Source: an uncultured Candidatus Saccharibacteria bacterium
GTDB taxonomy: Bacteria; Patescibacteriota; Saccharimonadia; Saccharimonadales; Saccharimonadaceae
DNA length: 20,943 nucleotides
Direction of reading: 5' to 3'
NCBI GenBank assembly: GCA_938038145.1
Contig: CALHQU010000052.1
Coordinates: 1-20,943 of the forward strand
The translations under genes and the position numbers were made by a program. Numbering within the stretch: position 1 is the first letter of the stretch; each line of letters starts with the position of its first letter. Of the stretch, positions 1-6,350 are shown in pieces. The notes under the pieces are model-generated. The model was not told the origin of the DNA. It was given only the letters and a program-made list of their open reading frames with translations, and did not search any database.

Positions 1-507
1 CACTTTGCCATGCATGCCGTTATAACAAGCAGCAGCACGCGGCTTAGTAATAACCGGCAGTTGGCGCGGAATGGCGCTCATATCGACATCGCCAAGCGTA
101 CCAGCCTCGACAATGCCAAGCGTAATGTGTGGGCGAAATCCATCGATATCCAGCCCCGGATGAATATCATCCAGCATTTCAAGCAACTTCCGACGCACTT
201 CAACCATCCAGGAGGTTTTCTGTACGCGCAACTCAACCCAAACACAGTTACCAGCTTCATCTGGCAAGAAGTTGACACCGTCAAGCACCAGTTTATCTAG
301 GGACGGCAACGCAGCGGCAGCTAGCTTGAGACGCGGTATATCCTGCTCAGTTACATTGATCAGCGTTGCGTGCGGAATAAACTCACCGAAATCAAGATTC
401 ATTTTTTCCGACAGTTCTCGAAGGTAAGTAGTCTGCTCGTCATCAAAAATAAGATTAACTGACGCCATGTGGTGTTCGGCTGAATATCTGGACTCTACTG
501 CTCGCAT
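1..507 (-). CDS. 2H phosphoesterase (2'-5' RNA ligase / cyclic phosphodiesterase-like), 3' end cut by window edge
   Basis: Reading leftward from the ATG at 507, the frame stays open for 169 codons to base 1, so the C-terminus lies outside the window. Two HxTL-type motifs are visible: H46-A-T-L and H127-I-T-L, the second in the context FRPHITLG. Paired HxT motifs about 80 residues apart define the 2H superfamily (LigT/ThpR, cyclic phosphodiesterases), which acts on 2',3'-cyclic or 2'-5' linked RNA ends. The substrate here is not known. The start overlaps the recA stop by one base (TAATG), and a strong GGAGGAGG sequence sits in the last recA codons, so translation is probably coupled to recA. 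Sampled GC is about 52 percent, above recA. The family is usually 170-190 residues, so little is missing. Confidence 0.8.
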   Translation of the reverse strand, partial: MRAVESRYSAEHHMASVNLIFDDEQTTYLRELSEKMNLDFGEFIPHATLINVTEQDIPRLKLAAAALPSLDKLVLDGVNFLPDEAGNCVWVELRVQKTSWMVEVRRKLLEMLDDIHPGLDIDGFRPHITLGIVEAGTLGDVDMSAIPRQLPVITKPRAAACYNGMHGKV

Positions 508-1562
508 TACTTTTCCTCCTCCTTCACTTTATCACGCACTTTCTGATCAATTTCCGCCAGAACCTCAGGATTTTCCTTCAAATAAGTCTTCGTTTTATCG
601 CGCCCCTGACCAATCGTTTCGCCGTTATATTTATAAAACGCACCCGACTTTTCAACTATACCGTGCGTTGCCGCCAAGTCCAGAATATCGCCAGTTTTAC
701 TAATTCCCTCGTTGTACATAATGTCAAATTCAGCCACGCGGAACGGCGGTGCGATCTTATTTTTCACAACCTTAATTTTTGTGCGGTTACCAATAATATC
801 ATCGCCAACTTTGATTTGACCAATTCGACGAATGTCAATTCGCTGCGATGCGTAAAATTTCAACGCATTACCGCCAGTTGTCGTTTCAGGATTACCAAAC
901 ATCACGCCAATTTTCATACGAATCTGATTGATAAAGATTACCGTGGCTTTTGATTTATTGATAATTCCCGTCAATTTACGTAGAGCCTGACTCATTAATC
1001 GAGCCTGAAGACCCATATGAGAATCACCCATATCGCCATCAATTTCAGCTTGTGGCGTCAAGGCAGCCACCGAGTCGACTATCACCAAATCCACCGCGTT
1101 CGAACGAACCAACGTCTCCGTAATTTCCAACGCTTGCTCGCCGTTATCTGGCTGAGAAACCAACAAATTTTCCGTGTCTACACCCAGACGCTTAGCGTAT
1201 GCTGGATCAAGGGCATGCTCAGCATCAATAAACGCCGCCGTTCCGCCCTGCTTCTGAATTTCTGCAATAGCGTGAAGCGTCAATGTTGTTTTACCCGAGC
1301 TTTCTGGACCATAGATTTCTATGATACGACCCTTTGGATATCCGCCACCGAGCGCCAAATCCAAACTCAAAGCACCAGAAGGAATTACTTCAACATCAAC
1401 TTTATGAGCCTCGCCCAATTTCATAATTGATCCGTCACCAAATTGCTTGGTGATTTGATCCATTGCTAGACCAAGCGCCTTAAGCTTACCTTCATCAACT
1501 TTTTTATCCGATGCCTGACTTGACTTTTCTGGATTTACTGTTTTACTGTCTGATTTTGCCAT
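507..1562 (-). CDS. recA: Recombinase A
   Basis: The 351-residue protein is the RecA strand-exchange ATPase for homologous recombination and repair. Walker A GPESSGKT is at residues 85-92, the DAEHALDP segment with the catalytic Glu is at about 113-120, Walker [10 protein letters not shown] is near 160-168, and the loop-2 neighbourhood FINQIR is at 210-215. Length is typical. The N-terminus has a polar, Ser/Lys-rich extension of about 25 residues before the conserved core. AAGGAGGG lies 8 nt before the ATG, so this gene has a normal leader. The 2H phosphoesterase gene follows with a one-base overlap. A pilin gene diverges on the other side. I see no LexA-type operator (GAAC-N4-GTTC or CTGT-N8-ACAG) in the 67 bp upstream, so SOS control is not evident. 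Confidence 0.99.
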   Translation of the reverse strand: MAKSDSKTVNPEKSSQASDKKVDEGKLKALGLAMDQITKQFGDGSIMKLGEAHKVDVEVIPSGALSLDLALGGGYPKGRIIEIYGPESSGKTTLTLHAIAEIQKQGGTAAFIDAEHALDPAYAKRLGVDTENLLVSQPDNGEQALEITETLVRSNAVDLVIVDSVAALTPQAEIDGDMGDSHMGLQARLMSQALRKLTGIINKSKATVIFINQIRMKIGVMFGNPETTTGGNALKFYASQRIDIRRIGQIKVGDDIIGNRTKIKVVKNKIAPPFRVAEFDIMYNEGISKTGDILDLAATHGIVEKSGAFYKYNGETIGQGRDKTKTYLKENPEVLAEIDQKVRDKVKEEEK

Positions 1563-1589
1563 AGCATTCCCTCCTTAGTTACTTCCTTT

Positions 1590-1595
1590 ATTATA
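1590..1595 (-). promoter_or_regulatory. recA -10 box
   Basis: TATAAT on the minus strand, giving a predicted start near 1583 and a leader of about 20 nt that contains the Shine-Dalgarno. A matching -35 is weak; the hexamer at the 17-bp spacing falls on 1613-1618, which is the -10 region of the divergent pilin gene. Confidence 0.6.
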
Positions 1596-1613
1596 CCGAT
1601 TTGTCGCAAGATT

Positions 1614-1622
1614 TGCTATAAT
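1614..1622 (+). promoter_or_regulatory. Extended -10 promoter of the pilin gene
   Basis: TGCTATAAT ends 7 nt before the pilin ATG and no ribosome-binding site is present, so the transcript should begin at or one base before the start codon. There is no good -35 hexamer, which fits an extended -10 promoter. It overlaps the -35 position of the divergent recA promoter. Confidence 0.6.
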
Positions 1623-1629
1623 TACATTC

Positions 1630-2022
1630 ATGAATAAGCGAAACGGTTTCACTATTATTGAACTTTTGGTTGTAGCGACTTTCTTGATTATTATCGCAAT
1701 CTTAGGTTTCTCACAATATACAAAATTGGCCAACGAATCAAACAACGTCAAAAAACGCACCGCGATTAACGCCATGCATTATAGTCTGGAAGAAGGTTTT
1801 TACGTTAAAAATGGCTATTACCCAGAGAAGTTAGAAGAAGGTACGCTTCCGACTATGGATCCCGCATTATTAAAAGATCCGCAAGGTAAGAAAATTGGCG
1901 AGAAAGACAGCAGCTATCGCTACGAGTCTTCAAATTGTAATGACGGAAAATGTAAGTCATACAAACTCGTTGCGACGCTTGTCGATGAAGACGACTACGT
2001 AAAAGAAAGTCGCCATAAATAA
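1630..2022 (+). CDS. Type IV pilin-like protein with prepilin-peptidase signal
   Basis: The 130-residue protein starts MNKRNG followed by FTIIELLVV, the class III prepilin signal: cleavage is expected after Gly6, leaving Phe1 and the conserved Glu5. A hydrophobic helix of about 20 residues (7-27) follows, then a soluble domain with the YYPEKL segment typical of pseudopilins and a probable disulphide pair Cys103/Cys108. It should be exported and assembled into a type IV pilus or competence pseudopilus. No pilus ATPase, PilC or prepilin peptidase lies nearby, so assembly would rely on genes elsewhere. The gene stands head to head with recA and converges on the PH-domain gene with 4 bp between the stop codons. 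Whether it is a major or minor pilin cannot be told. Confidence 0.88.
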   Translation: MNKRNGFTIIELLVVATFLIIIAILGFSQYTKLANESNNVKKRTAINAMHYSLEEGFYVKNGYYPEKLEEGTLPTMDPALLKDPQGKKIGEKDSSYRYESSNCNDGKCKSYKLVATLVDEDDYVKESRHK

Positions 2023-2026
2023 TTAG

Positions 2027-2863
2027 CTAATCATCACAAACAGGGCGACCATTCTTGAAGTCTTCAATGGCATTATTGATTATCGCAATTTGCTTGCGTG
2101 GATTTGCCACAAAATGGAATATATATGTCGTTTCTTCGCCCTCGGTGCTGAGGCGAATCGTGCCATAATTGAAAAGAGTCTGAATAATTCCAGATTGGAG
2201 GAAGCTTGCATCCTCAATACTGCCTAAGCTTACCGTTTGCTCATGCCTATAAAATAAGCTACCCTGGATTTCCTGAATCACACTTTCGTTTGTCATGTAA
2301 AAGTGATTTTGCAAATATATCCACAAAGACACCGCACCACCAAGCGCCACTATCCCAATAAGCAACATTGCCACACCAAACACATCGGTCAGTGAAGGCA
2401 TCGGCGAAATAATCGAATCTCGAGCAATTGACGGATAAAACATCACAAACACCATGATCATCACCACCAAGAAAACCGAGATTCCCGTCGGGATTAGCAT
2501 GCCAATTGGATGGCGTTTAATATCCAAAATAATATATTCGCCTTCGCTCAAATTGAGATTCGGGTATTGCTGAACTGATTTTTCATGCTTTTGCTTCAGG
2601 TCGTCACTAATAGTAAACGGCTTCGGGTCAATATCCCTGGCAACATGTACGACTTGCGGTTCATTAGCATATTGACTACGCAATCGCGGATCAAAATTCT
2701 CCCCATCAATAATTTCCGGTTTTGCCGTCACATAAGAATTCGTCTGCGCCACAACCGGAGCTGGACGACCAGTCTGCGGCGGATGATGGTATAGTGGTCG
2801 ACCATCAGCATCATACGCAACAGGCTGCGTTAAATCTTCTGACGAGGATGTTTGTGGATTCAT
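2027..2863 (-). CDS. Membrane protein with bacterial PH (bPH2-type) domain
   Basis: The 278-residue protein has an acidic/polar Pro-rich N-terminal region (1-110), two membrane segments (about 120-142 and 161-184), and a C-terminal domain (about 185-270). That domain begins with NHFYMTNESVIQEIQG and continues with LGSIEDASFLQSGIIQTLFNYGTIRL. This pattern, in which a membrane pair is followed by a basic stretch, a strand read-out and a SIEDV-like motif, is characteristic of bacterial PH domains formerly called DUF304/YdbS. Such proteins are inner-membrane proteins of mostly unknown role. The N-terminal region is probably unstructured and its side of the membrane is not certain. The start is chosen from the extended -10 box 6 nt upstream; no Shine-Dalgarno is present. 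Confidence 0.75.
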   Translation of the reverse strand: MNPQTSSSEDLTQPVAYDADGRPLYHHPPQTGRPAPVVAQTNSYVTAKPEIIDGENFDPRLRSQYANEPQVVHVARDIDPKPFTISDDLKQKHEKSVQQYPNLNLSEGEYIILDIKRHPIGMLIPTGISVFLVVMIMVFVMFYPSIARDSIISPMPSLTDVFGVAMLLIGIVALGGAVSLWIYLQNHFYMTNESVIQEIQGSLFYRHEQTVSLGSIEDASFLQSGIIQTLFNYGTIRLSTEGEETTYIFHFVANPRKQIAIINNAIEDFKNGRPVCDD

Positions 2864-2865
2864 GC

Positions 2866-2913
2866 CTATATTATAACACGACAGAACTTAAGATAGTCTT
2901 GTTTTTTGCCCAT
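2866..2913 (-). CDS. Possible 15-residue leader or relic ORF with a good ribosome-binding site
   Basis: ATG at 2913 is preceded by AGGAG at a 5-nt spacing and opens 15 codons (starting MGKKQDYLKF) ending in TAG two bases before the ATG of the PH-domain gene. It overlaps that gene's -10 box. It could be a leader peptide, the relic of a lost gene, or chance. No homology is recognised. Confidence 0.25.
   Translation of the reverse strand: MGKKQDYLKFCRVII
2870..2878 (-). promoter_or_regulatory. Extended -10 promoter of the PH-domain gene (leaderless)
   Basis: TGTTATAAT on the minus strand with 6 nt between the box and the ATG at 2863; the predicted +1 is the A of the start codon. No Shine-Dalgarno is placed for this ATG. 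Confidence 0.6.
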
Positions 2914-2953
2914 GGCGGCTCCTAGTTAAGTTTGTCTGGTTTTATTAAAGCAC

Positions 2954-2983
2954 AAAAAGCCGAAGAATACGATAACTATCTTC
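2954..2983 (-). terminator. Weak possible terminator after ruvB
   Basis: On the minus strand GAAGA and TCTTC (2979-2983 and 2962-2966) can pair around the ruvB stop codon with a small bulge, followed by GGC and five T. The stem is short and AU-rich, so this is only a candidate. Confidence 0.25.
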
Positions 2984-3974
2984 CCAAATGCCGCTTCGCT
3001 TTAATCGTCACTCGACGACCACGCGGCGTGCGCTCAATAAAACCAATTTGTAGCAAATATGGTTCATAAAAATCCTCAATTGTTGTCGCTTCATCACCAG
3101 TCAGCGCCGCAATTGTTGTTAGCCCAACAGGATTATCGCCATAATTTTCCAGAATCGACTGTAATAAATTACGGTCAGCCGGATCCAAGCCCAACTCATC
3201 CACTTCCAGCATTTCCAAAGCGTTGGTTGTAGTTTTTACATCAATTATTCCGTCGCCATTAACGTCGGCGTAGTCACGGACGCGCTTAAGAAGTCTATTG
3301 GCAATACGTGGCGTCAAGCGCGCTCGCGTCGACAATAAATCCGCCGCTTCACTTCGAATTGACGACTCCAAAATCTTTGCACTACGCGTCACAATTTTCG
3401 CAATATCCTCTGGCGTGTAAAATTCCAAACGATAAATATGCCCGAACCTATCACGCAAAGGTGCCGCCAAACTTCCAGTGCGCGTCGTCGCACCAATCAC
3501 CGTAAATCGCGGCAAATCCAATCGAATTGAACGTGCTGCCGGACCTTTTCCAATCACAATATCCAGCTTAAAATCTTCCATTGCGGAGTACAAAATCTCC
3601 TCCACTGATCGCCCCAACCGATGAATCTCATCGATAAACAGGATATCTCCGTCCGACAAATTAGTCAGAATCGACGCCAAATCGCCCGCTTTTTCAATAG
3701 CCGGACCACTGGTAATTCGCAGATTCGTGCCCATTTCATTAGCAATCACCGTCGCCATAGTTGTCTTACCAAGCCCCGGCGGACCATATAATAATACGTG
3801 ATCCAACGGCTCTCCGCGCTTTTTAGCCGCATCAATCGCCAATCGCAAATTACGTTTTAATCTTTCCTGGCCAACATACTCAGAAAAACTCTGCGGACGC
3901 AAACTAACTTCAATTCGCTGCTCTTCAGAGTCGTCATCATGCGAACTCGTATCAACTATTCTCTCAATTGCCAT
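2976..3974 (-). CDS. ruvB: Holliday junction branch-migration ATPase RuvB
   Basis: The 332-residue AAA+ motor forms hexameric rings on DNA and, with RuvA, drives branch migration of Holliday junctions before RuvC cleavage. Walker A GPPGLGKT is at 64-71, Walker B FIDEIHR at 113-119, sensor 1 GATTR at 161-165, and the arginine finger in PLRDRFG at about 174. The C-terminal winged helix ends in the usual [11 protein letters not shown] block. Length is normal. The start is fixed by the family N-terminus and by an extended -10 box 6 nt upstream; there is no Shine-Dalgarno, so a leaderless message is predicted. It is separated from ruvA by an HIT gene, a short ORF and an oppositely oriented gene. 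Its first six codons and promoter are repeated at 4632-4667. Confidence 0.99.
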   Translation of the reverse strand: MAIERIVDTSSHDDDSEEQRIEVSLRPQSFSEYVGQERLKRNLRLAIDAAKKRGEPLDHVLLYGPPGLGKTTMATVIANEMGTNLRITSGPAIEKAGDLASILTNLSDGDILFIDEIHRLGRSVEEILYSAMEDFKLDIVIGKGPAARSIRLDLPRFTVIGATTRTGSLAAPLRDRFGHIYRLEFYTPEDIAKIVTRSAKILESSIRSEAADLLSTRARLTPRIANRLLKRVRDYADVNGDGIIDVKTTTNALEMLEVDELGLDPADRNLLQSILENYGDNPVGLTTIAALTGDEATTIEDFYEPYLLQIGFIERTPRGRRVTIKAKRHLGR

Positions 3975-3977
3975 ACA
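3956..3977. repeat. Direct repeat, copy 1: 5' end of ruvB
   Basis: Twenty-two bases identical to 4632-4653, covering the first six ruvB codons (MAIERI) and 3 bp before the ATG. The likeness continues through the -10 box with three mismatches in the next 13 bases. The two copies bracket the HIT gene. Confidence 0.85.
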
Positions 3978-3980
3978 TTC

Positions 3981-3989
3981 ATTATATCA
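3981..3989 (-). promoter_or_regulatory. Extended -10 promoter of ruvB (leaderless)
   Basis: TGATATAAT on the minus strand, 6 nt from the ruvB ATG, with no Shine-Dalgarno. It lies in the 31 bp between the HIT gene stop and ruvB. Confidence 0.65.
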
Positions 3990-4005
3990 TCCAAACCGGA
4001 GCGAA

Positions 4006-4491
4006 CTAAGCTCTTGTAAGCCGACTACGCAGTACCTGCATAATTTCGCGAAAGGCCTCATCACTCACCATATGCACCGCGTCCCCTAAGTGCCGCGACC
4101 ATTTTGGATCAGGAAACTCCTCGCCGGCAAAGGTGGTGCCAGCGAGATACCGCGGATGTAAATGCCAGTGCACATGTGTCGACTGACCAGCTTTCACTGC
4201 GTTATTCATCAAGCACTCCCAGTTACACACGTCGGCACCAAACGCTCCTTTAACTGCCTGCTCGAGTTGACAAATCACCTGATGCAGCTCCATCCAATCT
4301 GCCTCGTCCAACTCCGACAACGTCTCCTTGTGCTGGCGCAGGGTGATAAATGACTTACCTAAATAGCATTGATTTCTATCAAGCACCGCCACCCAACGTT
4401 CGGTTTGTAGTATGACATTGTCGTCAGACGCTGTTTGGCCAACGAGCAGCGGACAGATTTCACAGTCTTTCATTGTCACGTCTGTATTCAT
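4006..4491 (-). CDS. HIT-family (histidine triad) nucleotide-binding protein
   Basis: The 161-residue protein carries the HIT active-site motif H106-V-H-W-H-L-H, where the middle histidine of the triad is the nucleophile of a nucleoside-phosphate hydrolase or transferase. A Cys pair near the N-terminus (CEIC, residues 10-13) recalls the zinc-binding CxxC of Hint/Fhit-like members. The exact substrate is not predictable. It has a leader: an extended -10 at 4509-4517 and AGGAGG four bases before the ATG. Sampled GC is about 50-60 percent against about 45 percent in ruvB, and the gene is bracketed by two copies of the ruvB start, so it may be a recent arrival. An alternative start at Met7 is possible but lacks a ribosome-binding site. 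Confidence 0.92.
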   Translation of the reverse strand: MNTDVTMKDCEICPLLVGQTASDDNVILQTERWVAVLDRNQCYLGKSFITLRQHKETLSELDEADWMELHQVICQLEQAVKGAFGADVCNWECLMNNAVKAGQSTHVHWHLHPRYLAGTTFAGEEFPDPKWSRHLGDAVHMVSDEAFREIMQVLRSRLTRA

Positions 4492-4508
4492 GATACCTCC
4501 TGGTATAA

Positions 4509-4517
4509 ATTATATCA
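4509..4517 (-). promoter_or_regulatory. Extended -10 promoter of the HIT gene
   Basis: TGATATAAT on the minus strand; predicted +1 is near 4502, just upstream of AGGAGG (4496-4501). It overlaps the stop codon of the short upstream ORF (4510-4650). Confidence 0.5.
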
Positions 4518-4650
4518 GAACAGTTTTACCAATGTAACGAGGAGATAACAGCTTCTCACTGTGAGACATGGGCCAATCCTGAAATATTTCTTGGCTCGGT
4601 TCATCCAGTTCTGGGGTCAGTGATGAATCGCCTATTCTCTCAATTGCCAT
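4510..4650 (-). CDS. 46-residue ORF that repeats the RuvB N-terminus and promoter
   Basis: An ATG at 4650 opens 46 codons. The protein starts MAIERIGDSS, against [10 protein letters not shown] in RuvB, then diverges (TPELDEPSQE onward) with no further clear RuvB likeness; the Walker motifs are absent. The upstream DNA also resembles that of ruvB: an extended -10 box (TGCTATAAT) sits 6 nt from the ATG, again without Shine-Dalgarno. It could be the truncated relic of an older ruvB start left after insertion of the HIT gene, or a real small protein that captured the ruvB start. A perfect 13-bp palindrome (4554-4566) lies inside it. No function is proposed. Confidence 0.4.
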   Translation of the reverse strand: MAIERIGDSSLTPELDEPSQEIFQDWPMSHSEKLLSPRYIGKTVLI

Positions 4651-4653
4651 ACA
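4632..4653. repeat. Direct repeat, copy 2: start of the 46-codon ORF
   Basis: Second copy of the 22-bp sequence at 3956-3977, 676 bp away in the same orientation, with the HIT gene between them. Confidence 0.85.
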
Positions 4654-4656
4654 CTA

Positions 4657-4665
4657 ATTATAGCA
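4657..4665 (-). promoter_or_regulatory. Extended -10 promoter of the 46-codon ORF (leaderless)
   Basis: TGCTATAAT on the minus strand, 6 nt from the ATG at 4650, in the same arrangement as ruvB. Confidence 0.5.
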
Positions 4666-4669
4666 TTTA

Positions 4670-4678
4670 TGGTATAAT
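4670..4678 (+). promoter_or_regulatory. Extended -10 promoter of the 4711-5256 gene
   Basis: TGGTATAAT with a predicted start near 4685, leaving a leader of about 26 nt that holds AGGAG (4700-4704) six bases before the ATG. It is back to back with the minus-strand promoter at 4657-4665. Confidence 0.6.
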
Positions 4679-4710
4679 ATTAGTATCTACAATTAAACTA
4701 GGAGTTTACA

Positions 4711-5256
4711 ATGCCGGAATTTGATGCCAAAAACCGAAAAAAAGACATAAGAGAAGTATATGACCAAGTCCCAGAAGGAATTAGGATAATGTCAGAGGCA
4801 GTGCCGTATATTTTGGCTGAGCTAGGCTTAGCGCCTTGCGACGAATCTGAAGGAATTGAGTCGACCAGGGTCGCAATTGATATAGAAAATATTAGCAACA
4901 CCTTGACTGAGCGAGGATATAGCAATTTAGAGCAAACAAAAGAATACGACCCCAAATCAACAGAAATTGCAAAACACGTAATTAACTTGCTAGTAGGATA
5001 CCCATTTTTATGGCGCGATAGAATCGCATCGAAAGAAGGCGCTTCTGACAAAGAGCAGGCCGAAATATTCGACCAAGAGTCGTGCAATCACCAATTTGAT
5101 GATCTGCCTGGCTTATATGGAATTACTGGCGAACAAGGTCAGCTATTGCGCCGTAGTGTTCAGAGCTTTCATGATTGGAACAGACTAACAGCCGGCGACA
5201 TAGAAAGTCTCATTAGAGAAGCAAAGCAGACAGTTAAAGAAGAAAACGAGTCGTAA
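4711..5256 (+). CDS. Hypothetical protein, 181 residues
   Basis: I do not recognise this protein. It is soluble, acidic and largely helical by composition, with no signal peptide, no membrane segment and no obvious catalytic motif. Charged stretches lie at both ends (KNRKKDIREVYD near the N-terminus; EAKQTVKEENES at the C-terminus), and Cys occurs only at about residues 63 and 128. The gene is well supported as coding: extended -10 box, AGGAG at 6 nt and an uninterrupted frame. It runs against its neighbours, converging on ruvA with 21 bp between stop codons, and sits exactly where the ruvA-ruvB link would be in most bacteria. It may be an inserted accessory gene; function unknown. Confidence 0.75.
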   Translation: MPEFDAKNRKKDIREVYDQVPEGIRIMSEAVPYILAELGLAPCDESEGIESTRVAIDIENISNTLTERGYSNLEQTKEYDPKSTEIAKHVINLLVGYPFLWRDRIASKEGASDKEQAEIFDQESCNHQFDDLPGLYGITGEQGQLLRRSVQSFHDWNRLTAGDIESLIREAKQTVKEENES

Positions 5257-5277
5257 TAGATATCAATTACTAAAACC

Positions 5278-5853
5278 TCACTTCTTCAAAGCTTCAGTCA
5301 CCCGCTGAGAAGTTGGCAAATTTATATCGACGTTTTCAAGCGCCTTAGTGGCATCCGCTAATGTATAGCCCAAAGCCATCAACGCCTCCAAAGCTTCATC
5401 GGAAGTGTTTAATTCAGTCTGTAGCGGAGCTTCCGCTCGGCCGTAATGAGTCGGTAAACCAACTTTATCACTCAAATCGACCACCACTCGCTCGGCGGTT
5501 TTTTTGCCGACGCCAGTAGCCTTTTGCACAAAACCACTGTCAGCATTAGCAATAGCGTTGCGCACTTGCTCAGCATCACCCAAGCTCAAGATAGCCAGCG
5601 CAGCCTTCGGGCCAACCCCCTGAACCGTGATTAGCATTTCAAATAACTTTTTCGCCGCCAAACTCGAAAAACCAAACAATTCTTCAGCTTGCTCGCGCAC
5701 GTGATGATAAGTGTAAAATTTTACTTCTTGGTCTAATATTACCGCGTCAAAATCATTAGTCGCCACGCTAACTTCATATCCAACACCATGAACATCAATG
5801 ACTAACGAGCCGTTAAACTTCTCAGCAACTTTTCCAAAAACATGTGCAATCAT
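5278..5853 (-). CDS. ruvA: Holliday junction binding protein RuvA
   Basis: The 191-residue protein binds four-way junctions as a tetramer and loads RuvB. The N-terminal OB fold (about 1-64) is followed by two helix-hairpin-helix motifs, GVGPKAALAIL and GVGKKTAERVVVDL, and a small C-terminal domain (about 145-191) of the kind that contacts RuvB (EALEALMALGYTLADATKAL). Length is slightly below the 200-205 residues of E. coli. It ends in TGA, which shows UGA is a stop here. It begins 7 bp after the ruvC stop. A TATAAT that contains the ruvC TAA sits 6 nt before the ATG and no Shine-Dalgarno is present, so besides read-through from ruvC a leaderless ruvA message is likely. Confidence 0.98.
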   Translation of the reverse strand: MIAHVFGKVAEKFNGSLVIDVHGVGYEVSVATNDFDAVILDQEVKFYTYHHVREQAEELFGFSSLAAKKLFEMLITVQGVGPKAALAILSLGDAEQVRNAIANADSGFVQKATGVGKKTAERVVVDLSDKVGLPTHYGRAEAPLQTELNTSDEALEALMALGYTLADATKALENVDINLPTSQRVTEALKK

Positions 5854-5859
5854 ATTTCA

Positions 5860-5865
5860 ATTATA
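5860..5865 (-). promoter_or_regulatory. -10 box of ruvA (leaderless)
   Basis: TATAAT on the minus strand, overlapping the ruvC stop codon and 6 nt from the ruvA ATG. It lacks the TG extension seen at most other sites. Confidence 0.45.
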
Positions 5866-6334
5866 CCCGATTCATCGCTGCGTGTGTAATTGCTGCAGCC
5901 AAAGCATCCGCGCAGTCATCCGGCTTAGGAACATCTTTCAGACCTAAATTAAGTCGCACCATTTCCTGAACTTGCTTTTTATCAGCCTTGCCATATCCGG
6001 TCAAAGTTTGTTTTATTTGCAGTGGCGTATATTCAGCAATCGGCATTCCAGCTTTTCGCCCAGTCAACATCGCCACGCCGCGCGCTTCCGCCACAGAAAT
6101 CGCCGTCGTAACATTACGCGCGAAAAATAGCTTTTCAATCGACATAACATCAGGATTTGTTTCGGCAATAATCTCTGTTAGGCTATCAAAAATATCTTCA
6201 AGCCTTTCGTCAATTGGCGTATGTGCCGGCGTCGTCACAACTCCCGCCGTGACCATCTTGAACTTGCCACGAGAAAAATCAATCACGCCAAACCCCAAAA
6301 TTCCCGTTCCTGGGTCAATCCCGATAATTCTCAT
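5861..6334 (-). CDS. ruvC: Holliday junction resolvase RuvC
   Basis: The 157-residue endonuclease cuts Holliday junctions symmetrically. The four acidic metal ligands are visible: Asp7 in GIDPGT, Glu67 in SIEKLF, Asp140 and Asp143 in PDDCADALAAAITH. The start is set at the canonical MRIIGIDPGT methionine. A longer reading frame to 6439 exists but would run into the upstream surface-protein gene. An extended -10 box (6341-6349) lies 6 nt before this ATG, with no Shine-Dalgarno, which supports the short start. ruvA follows after 7 bp. The usual upstream partner yebC is present but separated by the LTD surface-protein gene. Confidence 0.98.
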   Translation of the reverse strand: MRIIGIDPGTGILGFGVIDFSRGKFKMVTAGVVTTPAHTPIDERLEDIFDSLTEIIAETNPDVMSIEKLFFARNVTTAISVAEARGVAMLTGRKAGMPIAEYTPLQIKQTLTGYGKADKKQVQEMVRLNLGLKDVPKPDDCADALAAAITHAAMNRV

Positions 6335-6340
6335 ATCTTT

Positions 6341-6349
6341 ATTATAGCA
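6341..6349 (-). promoter_or_regulatory. Extended -10 promoter of ruvC (leaderless)
   Basis: TGCTATAAT on the minus strand in the 16 bp between the surface-protein stop (6351) and the ruvC ATG (6334); spacing to the ATG is 6 nt. Confidence 0.65.
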
Positions 6350-6350
6350 A

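Noticed and set aside
1017..1430. Rightward 137-codon ORF opposite recA
   Set aside because: It is antisense to conserved recA codons and has no protein-like composition; a shadow frame.
1563..1629. LexA/SOS box upstream of recA
   Set aside because: Neither GAAC-N4-GTTC nor CTGT-N8-ACAG occurs in the intergenic region.
2022..2031. ATTAGCTAAT palindrome between the convergent pilin and PH-domain genes as a terminator
   Set aside because: Only ten bases with no loop and no T-run; too weak to call.
4698..5087. Leftward 129-codon ORF opposite the orphan gene
   Set aside because: The plus-strand frame has a promoter, Shine-Dalgarno and full-length reading frame; the minus frame has none.
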